From Mesotoga sp. Brook.08.105.5.1 (lineage in GTDB: Bacteria; Thermotogota; Thermotogae; Petrotogales; Kosmotogaceae): 63,145 bases of DNA. The stretch covers positions 1-63,145 of the forward strand of contig NZ_AYTW01000035.1 of assembly GCF_002752635.1 (NCBI RefSeq), given 5' to 3'. Below are positions 8,770-18,015 of this stretch, piece after piece. Position numbers and translations under genes: made by a program. The notes under the pieces were generated by a model. It was not told the DNA's origin, did not search any database, and saw nothing but the letters and a program-made list of their open reading frames with translations. The number at the start of each line of letters is the position of its first letter. The first letter of the stretch is position 1.

Positions 8770-10629
8770 ATGAATAAAATCGTTCTTACATTGCTTGTAT
8801 CGATTCTGTTGTTTACATCAGTAATTGCAGATAAGCTCACTTTTGGCGGGGATAATGCTTATCCTCCGTATGAGTTTGTTGATAAAAACGGCGAGCCCAT
8901 CGGTTTCAATGTTGATTTGATGCGTGCGGTTGCAGACTCAGCCGAACTGGATATTGAGATTGAGCTTGGTGAGTGGAACAGTGTTGTCGAAAAGCTTCAG
9001 TCGGGAGAACTTAACGGTCTATTAGGGATGGCTGTTACTCCCGAGAGACAGAAGATATATAGCTTCTCGATTCCCCACAATACCCTCCATATGGGGATAT
9101 TCTATAGAAAGGGTCAAAAGGAAACGACAGTTGAAGACTTGTTCGGTAAAGAAATAGTAGTTCAGCGCAACGGAGTTATGCATGATTATCTGCTCGAGAA
9201 TTCAATTACAGACAAAATCATTGCCGTTGAATCTCCGATAGAGGGACTGAAGCTTCTATCCTCAGGAAGTGGCGACTTTGGTCTTTTCGAGAAGTACCAA
9301 TGTCTCTACTTTGTCAAGGAGAACAAGATCGATAATCTTGAAGTTTCGAGTACCGCGGTCTTCGACAGAGACTACGCTTTCGCAACGGCAAAAGACGACT
9401 TCGTTCTTCTCAATAAACTGAATAAGGGCCTCCTGCTTGTAAGAGAGAGCGGGGAATACGGCATGATTTTCGAGAAGTGGTTTGGCTCTGCAAACTGGTT
9501 CGAAGAGAACAAGAGGCATCTGTTGGTGGCCGCAGGAATTCTCGTTTTCTTTGCCATCGGTCTGTTTTTCCTCTGGATCTGGAATCACACTCTTAAAAGA
9601 CGTGTCAAGGCAAGAACCGAGGAGCTTGAGAAGAAGGCAACTGAAAACGAGCGCCTGAGGGCCAAGATAAGAAGTCTCCATGATATTGCCTTCAAGATGG
9701 AGAGCTGCACAGAAGAAGAGGAAGTCTATGATCTCATTGTTGAAGCAGCCACCGATATTCTGAGTTTCGACTATTACAGTCTGGATGTTGTTGAAGGAGA
9801 CTATCTAGTTGCCAAGAGACATTCTGGTAACATTGAGGTCAACTCTCGCGTTCCGAAGTATGAGGGGATTGCTGGAAAGACTTTGAAGACGGGGAAAACA
9901 ATAATAATCGATGACGTTTCGAAGGAAATCGATGCAAGACCTTCAAGCAGTAAGATCAAGGCAGTACTTAGTGTTCCTATTGGAGATTACGGTGTTTTTC
10001 AAACGGTCACCATTGAATCGGGAAGCTTCAAACAAGAAGATGCCGAGCTTGCCGAGTTGTTGATGCTTCACGCTCTTGGAGCCTTTGAAAAGATCAAGAA
10101 AAGTAAAGAAATACGTTTCCTTGCTTTCCACGATTCGCTGACTGGCCTCTACAACAGGACCTTCTTCGATGAAGAAGTGTCCAGGGTTGACACTTCGAGA
10201 AATCTTCCGATTTCAGTCATTTTTGCGGATGTCAACGGGCTGAAGGCACTAAACGATTCCTTCGGCCATTTCTACGGCGACGACTATCTGAAGACGATAT
10301 CTCGCACAATTAAGGAATCCTGCAGGCACGAGGATCTCGTCGTTCGATGGGGTGGAGATGAGTTTGTTGTCCTTCTTCTGAGAACAGACACCGAAAAGGC
10401 AGAGGAAATCGTCTCAAGGATAGAGGAAAACCTGAGCAAGGTGGGATGTTTCTCTGTGGAAGCTAGCGCCTCCTTTGGAGTTGCCACTAAGAAAGATCTT
10501 GTAACTGATTTTTATGACGTACTTAGGAATGCAGAACTTGCAATGTATTCGAAGAAAAGAGAAGTGAACAGTAAGACTGATTCCAGAGGGCCAAACTTTC
10601 CAGAAGCAATCCGCGATGATCAAGAGTGA
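8770..10629 (+). CDS. Membrane diguanylate cyclase with SBP_bac_3 sensor, GAF and GGDEF domains
   Basis: This protein of 619 residues is predicted to make c-di-GMP in response to a ligand outside the cytoplasm. The ATG start is preceded by GGGGTGA and followed by a signal sequence (MNKIVLTLLVSILLFTSVIA). Domain order: family 3 solute-binding domain (about 20-245, starting DNAYPPYEFVDKNGEPIGFN), a transmembrane segment (about 249-272), a short coiled coil, a GAF domain (about 304-444), and GGDEF (about 454-605). The active-site GGDEF is intact at 528-532. An RxxD motif (RHED, 519-522) lies exactly five residues before it, as expected for a product-inhibition I-site. The sensor resembles polar amino acid binding proteins. 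The HD-GYP protein at 59636-62287 could be its counterpart. Confidence 0.92.
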   Translation: MNKIVLTLLVSILLFTSVIADKLTFGGDNAYPPYEFVDKNGEPIGFNVDLMRAVADSAELDIEIELGEWNSVVEKLQSGELNGLLGMAVTPERQKIYSFSIPHNTLHMGIFYRKGQKETTVEDLFGKEIVVQRNGVMHDYLLENSITDKIIAVESPIEGLKLLSSGSGDFGLFEKYQCLYFVKENKIDNLEVSSTAVFDRDYAFATAKDDFVLLNKLNKGLLLVRESGEYGMIFEKWFGSANWFEENKRHLLVAAGILVFFAIGLFFLWIWNHTLKRRVKARTEELEKKATENERLRAKIRSLHDIAFKMESCTEEEEVYDLIVEAATDILSFDYYSLDVVEGDYLVAKRHSGNIEVNSRVPKYEGIAGKTLKTGKTIIIDDVSKEIDARPSSSKIKAVLSVPIGDYGVFQTVTIESGSFKQEDAELAELLMLHALGAFEKIKKSKEIRFLAFHDSLTGLYNRTFFDEEVSRVDTSRNLPISVIFADVNGLKALNDSFGHFYGDDYLKTISRTIKESCRHEDLVVRWGGDEFVVLLLRTDTEKAEEIVSRIEENLSKVGCFSVEASASFGVATKKDLVTDFYDVLRNAELAMYSKKREVNSKTDSRGPNFPEAIRDDQE

Positions 10630-10698
10630 TTAAAGACGATTATGTCTTCTTTCTGACTCCAAACTTCTAATTACGAAAATTTTCTCTGTTTTTCAAAT

Positions 10699-10727
10699 TT
10701 GTTGCGAGTTCGTTCGCTTGCTATAAT
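10699..10727 (+). promoter_or_regulatory. Promoter of the sugar operon
   Basis: TTGTTG at 10699-10704 and a perfect TATAAT at 10722-10727 are separated by 17 bp. Transcription would start near 10734, about 60 nt before the first start codon. Confidence 0.7.
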
Positions 10728-10736
10728 TATTTTGTT

Positions 10737-10766
10737 TGTACGTACATGTGTACGTGCGTATGTACA
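10737..10766. promoter_or_regulatory. Palindromic operator overlapping the transcription start
   Basis: A 30-bp near-palindrome has outer arms TGTACGTAC and GTATGTACA and repeated GTAC cores, including an internal ACATGT. It begins about 3 bp after the predicted transcription start, so a bound repressor would block initiation. The GntR/UTRA regulator encoded in the same operon at 18016 is the obvious candidate. That pairing is inference. Confidence 0.65.
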
Positions 10767-10794
10767 GAACAACCATATAAGGAGGGTTTTGCTT

Positions 10795-11763
10795 ATGCGT
10801 AAAGTACTTATGTTACTCGTTATGGCTTCTATCCTTTTCGGAGCCACTCTAGGTTTTGCAGTTTACGAAATTGCCTTTATAGTCAAGGCAACGGATTCTG
10901 ACTTCTGGCAGTACACAATTGTGGGTGGCAAGAATGCCGAACACGATCTCCAGGGACTAGTTAACGTCACGGTCTACGGACCTCCGTCCGAAGCCGATAT
11001 CGATCTTCAGATATCCATACTCGAAGATGTTGTTAACAAGAAGCCTGATGCAATAGTCATCTCTTCTACAAGTTCAGAAGCTCCTTCTCTGATTCTGGAC
11101 GAAGCATACAAACAGGGAATTAAGATAATTCTCATCGACAACTTCGTCTATGATACTGGTTTCAATTCATTCCTCGCAACGAACAACGCTGTTGGTGGAG
11201 CGGCGGCAGCCGACAAGCTCGTTGAGGCTCTAAAGGCTAACAACAAGCCTCTCGACGGAAAAGTTGGTTTGATTAGCGCCATGGCTGGTGTCCAGGTTCT
11301 TACCGACAGAGACACTGGTTTCATCAACAGACTGAAGGAGATCGCACCCAATCTGACAGTTCTTCCGACGATCTATGTTGACAATGACATTTCTAGAGCA
11401 GCCAACGCAGCAGAAGACCTTTTGATAGCCCATTCCGACCTGGTTGGTTTCTTCGCTGACAACAACCACACTGGTATCGGTGTTGCGAGAGTTATCGAAC
11501 AGAGAGGTCTAGAGAACCAGATAATGGCCGTTGCTTACGACTCGGATCCTCTGGAAATCGAGGCACTTGACAGCGGAGCACTTAAAGCCCTTATCGTTCA
11601 GGACCCCCATGGTATGGGATATAAGGGTGTTATGTACGCCTTCATGGCAATTCACGGCGAGCCTCTTCCCGAATACTATGACACTGGTGTCTATATCATC
11701 ACCAAGGACATTCTTGAAGAGTCTATGGAGATACTTGATCCATTTTCTAGAAAGAGGTATTGA
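10795..11763 (+). CDS. Ribose-type (CUT2) sugar ABC transporter substrate-binding protein
   Basis: This is a periplasmic sugar-binding protein of 322 residues. The ATG start has AAGGAGGG upstream, and the signal peptide ends near LGFA. The family 1 periplasmic fold is seen in YEIAFIVKATDSDFWQYTIVGG and in hinge-region motifs such as DAIVISSTSSEAPSLI and GFFADNNHTGIGVARVI. It is the first gene of the sugar operon and is followed by a strong stem-loop, then the aldolase, ATPase and permease genes. The ligand is probably a free pentose or hexose, but the fold does not say which. The operon's RbsD-type mutarotase suggests an aldose that exists as a pyranose. Confidence 0.9.
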   Translation: MRKVLMLLVMASILFGATLGFAVYEIAFIVKATDSDFWQYTIVGGKNAEHDLQGLVNVTVYGPPSEADIDLQISILEDVVNKKPDAIVISSTSSEAPSLILDEAYKQGIKIILIDNFVYDTGFNSFLATNNAVGGAAAADKLVEALKANNKPLDGKVGLISAMAGVQVLTDRDTGFINRLKEIAPNLTVLPTIYVDNDISRAANAAEDLLIAHSDLVGFFADNNHTGIGVARVIEQRGLENQIMAVAYDSDPLEIEALDSGALKALIVQDPHGMGYKGVMYAFMAIHGEPLPEYYDTGVYIITKDILEESMEILDPFSRKRY

Positions 11764-11788
11764 TTCTTAAGTTGTTTAAATGAACACG

Positions 11789-11814
11789 ATGGGCAGCGAA
11801 AGCTGCCCATTTTC
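11789..11814 (+). terminator. Post-binding-protein stem-loop in sugar operon
   Basis: ATGGGCAGC and GCTGCCCAT pair perfectly around a GAAA tetraloop, followed by TTTTC. It lies 26 bp after the binding-protein stop and upstream of the other operon genes, so it probably acts as an attenuator or as a 3' stabiliser of the first cistron. Confidence 0.8.
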
Positions 11815-11846
11815 AGAATTTTTGGCCACATGGAGGTAATTACTAG

Positions 11847-12542
11847 ATGAAAAACGAGCTGGCTTTCAATAGAAGATTTGATAATACCTTGCTTAATCCC
11901 GAGGCTAGGTGGGAAGATATCGAGAAGTTCGTTGATGAAACGCTGAAGTACAACTTCAGAAATGTCGTTGTACCTTGGTATGCTATCCCCACGTATGTAA
12001 TAGACAAAGTGCAGGGAACGGAAGTTGGGATTAACGTAGGGCCGGGGGGCTTCCCGCTCGGGATGGTTCCCACAGATATGAAGATGAGGGAAGTAGAGTA
12101 CTACCTTTCCCTGGGAGAAACAGTTACTGATTTCGATATTGTGATCAATGTTTCCGCTGTGAAGTCGAATAAATGGGATCTCGTTGAGAGAGAGTTTGTA
12201 GTTCTTTCTGAGAGAGTGAAGAAAGGAAACAGAATCTGCAAGTTTATAATAGAGACCAGCAGACTCACAGAAGATGAAATTGTGAAAGTCTGTGAACTTA
12301 TAGTTGATGTGCCAACAATAGATTTCGTTAAGACCGGGACTGGTTTTGGCCCAAGAGCAACGTCTTATCGCGATGTTGAACTAATAAACTCTGTCGTTGC
12401 CGGCAAGAAGAAGATCAAGGTTTCCGGTGGTGTTAGAACCCTTGAGCATGTTGAGAAGTTCATGGAGCTGGGAGCGACCGTTTTCGGCTCAAGTGCCAGT
12501 GTTTCAATTCTCAAAGAGTATGAGAAGAAATACGGGAGCTAA
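11847..12542 (+). CDS. DeoC family aldolase (deoxyribose-phosphate aldolase-like)
   Basis: This is a class I aldolase of 231 residues with a good GGAGG site. The catalytic pattern of DERA is present: an Asp in FDIVINVSAVKS, the Schiff-base Lys in FVKTGTGFGPRAT, and the second Lys in KVSGGVRT. The reference reaction is 2-deoxyribose-5-phosphate to glyceraldehyde-3-phosphate plus acetaldehyde. With the PfkB kinase at 15513 it could make a deoxyribose route, but its place beside a HxlA/HxlB-like pair and an FGGY kinase suggests that the true substrate may differ. Its position between the binding protein and the ATPase gene is unusual for a DERA gene and points to a role in the imported sugar's own pathway. 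Confidence 0.85.
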   Translation: MKNELAFNRRFDNTLLNPEARWEDIEKFVDETLKYNFRNVVVPWYAIPTYVIDKVQGTEVGINVGPGGFPLGMVPTDMKMREVEYYLSLGETVTDFDIVINVSAVKSNKWDLVEREFVVLSERVKKGNRICKFIIETSRLTEDEIVKVCELIVDVPTIDFVKTGTGFGPRATSYRDVELINSVVAGKKKIKVSGGVRTLEHVEKFMELGATVFGSSASVSILKEYEKKYGS

Positions 12543-12556
12543 AGGAGTGCGATGGC

Positions 12557-14080
12557 ATGCCTGATGAAAAGACTGTAATCGAGCTTGAAGGGATAAATAA
12601 GAGTTTCCCTGCTGTTAAGGCTCTTGACGACGTCTCCCTCTCCGTCAAGAGTGGTGAAGTAAGGGGTCTTGTAGGAGAGAACGGAGCAGGTAAATCAACT
12701 CTGATAAAGATAATTACAGGAGCTTACACGAAAGATTCGGGGACCATGATCTTCGAGGGAAGCGAAGTGACCAGGAACTCTCCTCTGATTTCCAAGGCAC
12801 TCGGGATATATGCTGTCTACCAGGACGTTATGGTAACGCCCGATCTTACCGTTGCGGAGAATTTCTTTCTTGGACAGCAGCCCATGATCGGTCCATTTGT
12901 CAACTGGAGAAAGATGTACAAAGAATCCAAGGACTTTCTTGATGAAATAGGGTTGGATATAAACGTTCACAGAAACATCAGAGAGCTAAGTATAGCCGAG
13001 AGCGAAATGATAACTATTGCCAAGGCGCTATGGCAGAAATCGAAACTGGTCATTTTCGACGAACCCACGGCCGTTTTGACAAGGAACGAAACGAAAATTC
13101 TGTTCAGGATCATTAGAGATCTAAAAAAGAAGGGGACTGCGATTATCTACATTTCCCATAACCTTGAAGAGGTCTTCGACATCTGCGATACGGTGACGGT
13201 TTTGAAGGACGGAGCTACAGTTGGAACATATACCACAGAGGAACTTGAAGATGTTGAGAAACTAATCCCCCTAATGGTTGGAAGATCGATAGAAGAAATG
13301 TACTATAAGAAAGATACGGAACCCGGCGAAGAGCTTTTGAGAGTAGAGAATCTCTCCGGCGACAGATTTGAGAATATCTCTTTCAAAGTAAGGGCCGGCG
13401 AAGTGGTCGGACTTTTCGGTCTTGTCGGTGCAGGAAGAACGGAAATAGCGAGAGCTATTTTCGGAGTCGACAACCGAAGTGAAGGACGTATCCATGTAAG
13501 GGGTTCAGATGTTCCAATCAAGAATCCTAAAGATGCATTGGTACACGGAATCGGTTATCTGCCGGAAGACAGAAGAAAACAGGGGATATTCTTGCAGCAG
13601 GATGTTGATTTCAATATAAACATAATCAATTTTGACAACACTATGACGGGTCCTCTAATCAACTATCGGAAAGCACACATGCAAGCAAGAGATTATGTCG
13701 ACAAACTCTCCATAAAGATCGGGAGCATATTCCAGAAAGTCTCTGAGCTGAGCGGTGGAAACCAACAAAAGGTTATTATCGCGAGATGGCTCTGCAAGAA
13801 CACTGATGTACTGATATTCGATGAACCGACTGTCGGAATCGACGTTGGAACTAAGTCTGAAATCTACAAGTTGTTCGGAGAGATTCTGGCATCCGGAAAG
13901 GGAATTATTCTAATCTCTTCCTATCTTCCCGAACTAATGGGAATGTCTGACAGAATCTACGTAATTTCGAACGGAAAGATGGCAGCCGAGGTAGAAAAGA
14001 AAGACTTCTCAGAGGAGTATCTCTTGACACTGGCAATGAAGAACCTTGTTTCGAAAGAAAAGATAAAGGAGGCAGTCTGA
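12557..14080 (+). CDS. Sugar ABC transporter ATP-binding protein (RbsA type, two ATPase domains)
   Basis: This is a double-ATPase subunit of 507 residues for a CUT2 sugar importer. Domain 1 has a complete Walker A (GENGAGKST, about 38-46) and Walker B (LVIFDEPTAVL). Domain 2 has the degenerate P-loop usual for this family (FGLVGAGRTE), an LSGGNQQK signature and Walker B VLIFDEPTVG. AAAGGAG precedes the start. It is followed after one base by the permease gene, and the two will act with the binding protein at 10795. Confidence 0.95.
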   Translation: MPDEKTVIELEGINKSFPAVKALDDVSLSVKSGEVRGLVGENGAGKSTLIKIITGAYTKDSGTMIFEGSEVTRNSPLISKALGIYAVYQDVMVTPDLTVAENFFLGQQPMIGPFVNWRKMYKESKDFLDEIGLDINVHRNIRELSIAESEMITIAKALWQKSKLVIFDEPTAVLTRNETKILFRIIRDLKKKGTAIIYISHNLEEVFDICDTVTVLKDGATVGTYTTEELEDVEKLIPLMVGRSIEEMYYKKDTEPGEELLRVENLSGDRFENISFKVRAGEVVGLFGLVGAGRTEIARAIFGVDNRSEGRIHVRGSDVPIKNPKDALVHGIGYLPEDRRKQGIFLQQDVDFNINIINFDNTMTGPLINYRKAHMQARDYVDKLSIKIGSIFQKVSELSGGNQQKVIIARWLCKNTDVLIFDEPTVGIDVGTKSEIYKLFGEILASGKGIILISSYLPELMGMSDRIYVISNGKMAAEVEKKDFSEEYLLTLAMKNLVSKEKIKEAV

Positions 14081-14081
14081 A

Positions 14082-15074
14082 ATGGCTAGAAAGAGGGATA
14101 GAAAGGCTTTTACCGAAAGAAACCTTCTGATAATCTTAGTTGTGATGTGGGTCTTTCTGGCCATCGCAACAAAAGGAAACTTCTCGTCATGGGCTAACAT
14201 TACTAATTTGATCAGGCAGTCCTCGATAAACGGTGTTGTTGCGATAGGAATGACTTTGATTATCATCACTGGAGGTATAGATCTATCTGTTGGTTCTATA
14301 GTAGGTCTCAGCGGAATGGTATTCGCGATATTCACTTCCACAAGAGGAGAGTTCCAGTTTCCGACCTTTGTAGGAATACTTATCGCTCTTGGAATAAGTG
14401 CGTTGGTAGGGCTGATAAATGCCGTGGCGGTTCATGACGGAAAAGTGCCTGCCTTCATAGCAACGCTTGGTATGATGACGCTTGTAAGAGGCGTTGTTAT
14501 GTACATCTCAAGCGGGAGAATGGTTACCGGTGTTCCTACTGAGTACAGGCAGTTTGCAGTTGCCGAATTTCTCGGGATACCGGCCCTGGCATGGACGTGG
14601 ATCGTTCTTGCAGCTTTTATGATGTTTGTGTTGAAGTATACGAAATTCGGAAGGAATCTGTATGCCATAGGAAGTAACGAGGAGGCAGCCAGACTATCCG
14701 GTATCAATATCCGACTTAATATGTATTCCTTCTACATCGTTGCTGCGATTTTCAGTGCTATAGCCGGTTTGATGCTCGGAACGAGAATGGCTGCAGGAGT
14801 ACCGACTGGAGGAAACGGCTACGAGCTGGACGCTATAGCCTCGGTCGTCATCGGCGGAGCCAGTCTTAGTGGTGGAGTCGGTACTGTTCTTGGTACGGCC
14901 ATGGGTGCCCTGATAATCCAGACGATCAGAAATGGCGGTAATCTGCTAGGAGTAGATCCCTTCATAATGCAGATTGTCATCGGAGCGATTATCATACTAG
15001 CAGTATTCTTCGACCAGTTTGTGAAGAGTAGAAAGAAGGGCGAAGGTCTGAAGAAACTCTTAAAAAAGGCGTGA
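14082..15074 (+). CDS. Sugar ABC transporter permease (RbsC type)
   Basis: This is an inner-membrane permease of 330 residues with roughly eight to ten hydrophobic segments. Family landmarks are INGVVAIGMTLIIITGGIDL and, in the cytoplasmic loop that docks the ATPase, AIGSNEEAARLSGIN. Near the C terminus GGASLSGGVGTVLGT is also typical. It probably forms a homodimer with the RbsA-type ATPase encoded immediately upstream. It is the only permease gene in the operon. Confidence 0.94.
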   Translation: MARKRDRKAFTERNLLIILVVMWVFLAIATKGNFSSWANITNLIRQSSINGVVAIGMTLIIITGGIDLSVGSIVGLSGMVFAIFTSTRGEFQFPTFVGILIALGISALVGLINAVAVHDGKVPAFIATLGMMTLVRGVVMYISSGRMVTGVPTEYRQFAVAEFLGIPALAWTWIVLAAFMMFVLKYTKFGRNLYAIGSNEEAARLSGINIRLNMYSFYIVAAIFSAIAGLMLGTRMAAGVPTGGNGYELDAIASVVIGGASLSGGVGTVLGTAMGALIIQTIRNGGNLLGVDPFIMQIVIGAIIILAVFFDQFVKSRKKGEGLKKLLKKA

Positions 15075-15080
15075 TAGATA

Positions 15081-15485
15081 ATGAAGATAAACAAGTTCTT
15101 TCATGTGGCAGTAGAAGTTCCAAATCTCGATGATGCGTTAGAGTTCTATATAGGTCTTCTCGGACTGAGACTTGTTAACAGAGAGAAGCTTCCTGAAAAG
15201 AAACTCGAAGTCGCATTTGTTGCCGGCGAGGGTTGTGAAATCGAGCTTATGTGTTATGAAGACAGCAAAGAGAGGGAGTTCGCTCCCGAATCACAGTCTC
15301 ACTTTCAGCACCTCTCTTTTGTTGTGGATGACATTGAAAAGGCAATGGATTACCTGAAGAGCAACGGCATTGAACTCGAATCGCCCGATCCCATCCCGGT
15401 TTTTGACGGAAAAATCTTCTACAACACGTTCAAGGGTCCGGGCGGTGAATTGCTGGAGATCGCTGAAGAGAAGAGACCCAGATAG
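15081..15485 (+). CDS. VOC superfamily protein (glyoxalase / methylmalonyl-CoA epimerase-like)
   Basis: This is a small cytoplasmic metalloprotein of 134 residues built from two beta-alpha-beta-beta-beta modules. Putative metal ligands are His in FFHVAVEV (about 8), Glu in CEIELM (about 55), His in HFQHLSF (about 74-77) and Glu in GELLEI near the C terminus. Homologues include lactoylglutathione lyase and epimerases. It lies between the permease and the PfkB kinase, so a sugar-related isomerase, epimerase or aldehyde-detoxifying role fits, but the substrate cannot be read from the sequence. Confidence 0.75.
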   Translation: MKINKFFHVAVEVPNLDDALEFYIGLLGLRLVNREKLPEKKLEVAFVAGEGCEIELMCYEDSKEREFAPESQSHFQHLSFVVDDIEKAMDYLKSNGIELESPDPIPVFDGKIFYNTFKGPGGELLEIAEEKRPR

Positions 15486-15512
15486 AATCATTAGATTGCT
15501 TGGAGGTATCAA

Positions 15513-16445
15513 ATGAATAAAGTGACGGTATTCGGTAGCTATGTCATGGATCTCACTACCCTTTCTCCCCACATTCCCGTTGTAGGAGAGACTGTCTTTT
15601 CCGGTCCATTCAAGATGGGCCCCGGAGGCAAGGGATTCAACCAGGCTGTGGCTGCCAGAAAGGCTGGATCTGATGTCAAGTTCATGACGAAGATCGGCAA
15701 AGACTTGTTTGCTCCATTTGTCAAGAATGCATTTGACAGATTTGGAATTACTAAGGAGTATCTTCTCGAGTCGGATACTGCCGGAACCGGTGTCGCTCTG
15801 ATAATAGTAGATGAGAACAACGGAAACAACGCTATTGCAGTTGCACCGGAGGCATGCAATGAGTTGACTATTGATGATGTAAAAAGGAATAGAGATATCT
15901 TCACTTCTTCCGATGTTTTTCTTACACAGTTTGAAGCAAATCTCGACGCAACTTATGAGGCGATAAAACTCGCCAGGGACTCCGGGGCAAGAGTCTTGTT
16001 AAATCCCGCACCCGTAAAGGAATTTGATCATTCGATCCTCAAATATGTCGACGTTATTATGCCAAACGAGATAGAGGCCAGCCTCATGACAGGGATTCCC
16101 CTCGACGGCATGGATTCGATAGAGGAAATAGCATCTGAATTGAAGAAGTCGGTGGACACTGTGCTCATAACTCTCGGAGGCAAGGGGGTCTACTGTCCAT
16201 CGGTCAATGGAGGGCTTGTCCCCGCCTGCAAGGTGAAGACTATCGATACAACCGGAGCTGGAGATGCATTTGCCGGCGTTTTTGCGGCATATCTCTCGAG
16301 GGGAGAGGGATTGGAGAGAGCTATAGACTACGCCCGTGCCGGAGCCGCTATTTCCACGACAAGATTCGGTACGTCTCCTTCAATGCCTGAAAGGGAAGAA
16401 ATCGAAGCTCTCGTTAATGAGATGATCGGGGGCGATAAGAAATGA
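15513..16445 (+). CDS. PfkB family sugar kinase (ribokinase-like)
   Basis: This is a cytoplasmic carbohydrate kinase of 310 residues. It has the N-terminal PfkB signature GPGGKGFNQAVAARKAG and the C-terminal signature DTTGAGDAFAGVFAAYL with the catalytic Asp. TTGGAGGT precedes the start. Its 3' end overlaps the FGGY kinase start (ATGA). Ribokinase and 2-deoxyribokinase share this sequence type, and the DeoC aldolase upstream makes a deoxysugar kinase plausible. The presence of two kinases of different families in one operon suggests sequential or alternative phosphorylations. Confidence 0.88.
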   Translation: MNKVTVFGSYVMDLTTLSPHIPVVGETVFSGPFKMGPGGKGFNQAVAARKAGSDVKFMTKIGKDLFAPFVKNAFDRFGITKEYLLESDTAGTGVALIIVDENNGNNAIAVAPEACNELTIDDVKRNRDIFTSSDVFLTQFEANLDATYEAIKLARDSGARVLLNPAPVKEFDHSILKYVDVIMPNEIEASLMTGIPLDGMDSIEEIASELKKSVDTVLITLGGKGVYCPSVNGGLVPACKVKTIDTTGAGDAFAGVFAAYLSRGEGLERAIDYARAGAAISTTRFGTSPSMPEREEIEALVNEMIGGDKK

Positions 16446-17971
16446 AATACGTCATTGCATACGATCTGGGAACTACCGGGAACAAGGCGACACTCTATGG
16501 AGTGGACGGAAAACTCCTGGCGAGTTCCTTCTCAGGTTACAAGACCTATCATCCCGGTCCGAATCAGGTAGAGCAAGATCCTCTGGAATGGTGGGAGTCC
16601 GTAAAAAAAACCACCTCGGAGCTCATCGCCAGGGCTGCTGTCAATCCTGAAGAGATAGTCTCTATAAGCTTCAGCGGACAGATGATGGGAGCCATCCCTG
16701 TGGACAGGGACGGAAAGCTTCTTAGAAGAGCCATCATATGGGCCGATCAGAGAAGCGTCGAACAGTCGGAAAGGCTTGAAGACGTCGGCAACGATTTCGT
16801 CTACAGGCTTACAGGATCGAGGATAACACCAACGTACTCCGGTCCGAAGATTGCCTGGATAAAAGACAACGAACCTGAAATATACAACAAGGCACATAAA
16901 TTCCTGAATGCGAAGGATTACATCGTCTCCAGATTCACCGGAGAGTTCGGGACTGACCATTCAGATGCGTCGATGACGCTTCTATTCGATATCGAGAATC
17001 TGAAGTGGTCGGAAAAACTCGTTGAGGTTCTCGGACTTGATATGGAGAAACTTCCTGCCGTGACCTCCTCAACGAATGTCGTCTCAAAGATTCTTCCGAA
17101 AGTGGCTGAGGAACTTGGACTGTCGAAGAAGACTCTAATAGTCCGCGGCGGCGGAGACGGCGCCTGCGCCTGCCTGGGAGCAGGGATTGTCAGTCCAGAC
17201 GAGGCTTATCTCTATCTCGGTTCGTCGAGCTGGGTCAGCACATGCTCCACGGAACCGCTCTTCGACGAGAAGTCGAGGACATTTAACTTCGCATATCCCA
17301 TTGAGGGTTTCTATTGCCCGACTGGAACAATGCAGGCCGGGGGAGCTTCGTATCACTGGGCTAAGGACGCTCTCTGTCAGCACGAAGAAGAGAAGGCAAA
17401 GGCACTTGGGCTGAGCGCCTTCACTATTATGGACGATCTTGTTGACCAGACCAGACCCGGAGCGGGAAACCTAGTCTTCCTGCCTTATTTGCTTGGGGAG
17501 AGAAGCCCGAGGTGGAACATAAATGCTAGAGGCGCCTTTATAGGACTGTCCTCGACACATAGAAAGGCCGACATGTTGAGAGCGGTACTTGAAGGAGTTG
17601 CCTTCAACCTGAAAATAGTCCTCGATATTCTCGAGACTAAGGGGAAATTCGACAAGATTCGTCTTATCGGCGGAGGAGCAAAAGGAAGGAACTGGAAACA
17701 GATTGTGGCCGATATCTTCGGTAAGACGGTTACGGTACCTGAGTATCTTGAAGAGGCAACGTCAATGGGAGCGGCCATTATTGGGGCTGTTGGAGCCGGA
17801 GAGATGACGTTCAAGGAAGCGTCTACTTTTGTGAGGGATGTTCAGTTCATCGAGTACAACCCAGAGAATCACAGGTACTACGAAAGGCTTTTCGAAGTTT
17901 TTGATAAGGCCTACGGTTCTCTCATAGAGACCTATGAAGACCTTGCCAAACTGAGACAGTATTCGAATTAG
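16442..17971 (+). CDS. FGGY family carbohydrate kinase (xylulokinase-like)
   Basis: This is a cytoplasmic kinase of 509 residues, the usual size for xylulokinase-type FGGY proteins. The N-terminal phosphate loop YDLGTTGNKATLY, the substrate loop (SFSGQMMGAIPVD, then IIWADQRS) and the C-terminal ATP motif RLIGGGAKGRNWKQI are all visible. The start overlaps the preceding kinase gene, so the two are translationally coupled. The family acts on ketoses, polyols, ribulose and the autoinducer AI-2. Given the HxlA/HxlB-like pair further on, a ketohexose or ketopentose substrate is plausible. Confidence 0.88.
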   Translation: MKYVIAYDLGTTGNKATLYGVDGKLLASSFSGYKTYHPGPNQVEQDPLEWWESVKKTTSELIARAAVNPEEIVSISFSGQMMGAIPVDRDGKLLRRAIIWADQRSVEQSERLEDVGNDFVYRLTGSRITPTYSGPKIAWIKDNEPEIYNKAHKFLNAKDYIVSRFTGEFGTDHSDASMTLLFDIENLKWSEKLVEVLGLDMEKLPAVTSSTNVVSKILPKVAEELGLSKKTLIVRGGGDGACACLGAGIVSPDEAYLYLGSSSWVSTCSTEPLFDEKSRTFNFAYPIEGFYCPTGTMQAGGASYHWAKDALCQHEEEKAKALGLSAFTIMDDLVDQTRPGAGNLVFLPYLLGERSPRWNINARGAFIGLSSTHRKADMLRAVLEGVAFNLKIVLDILETKGKFDKIRLIGGGAKGRNWKQIVADIFGKTVTVPEYLEEATSMGAAIIGAVGAGEMTFKEASTFVRDVQFIEYNPENHRYYERLFEVFDKAYGSLIETYEDLAKLRQYSN

Positions 17972-18015
17972 CCTATTCGTTTCTCGAGTACCGTAAAGAA
18001 GGATGTGATTTCATC

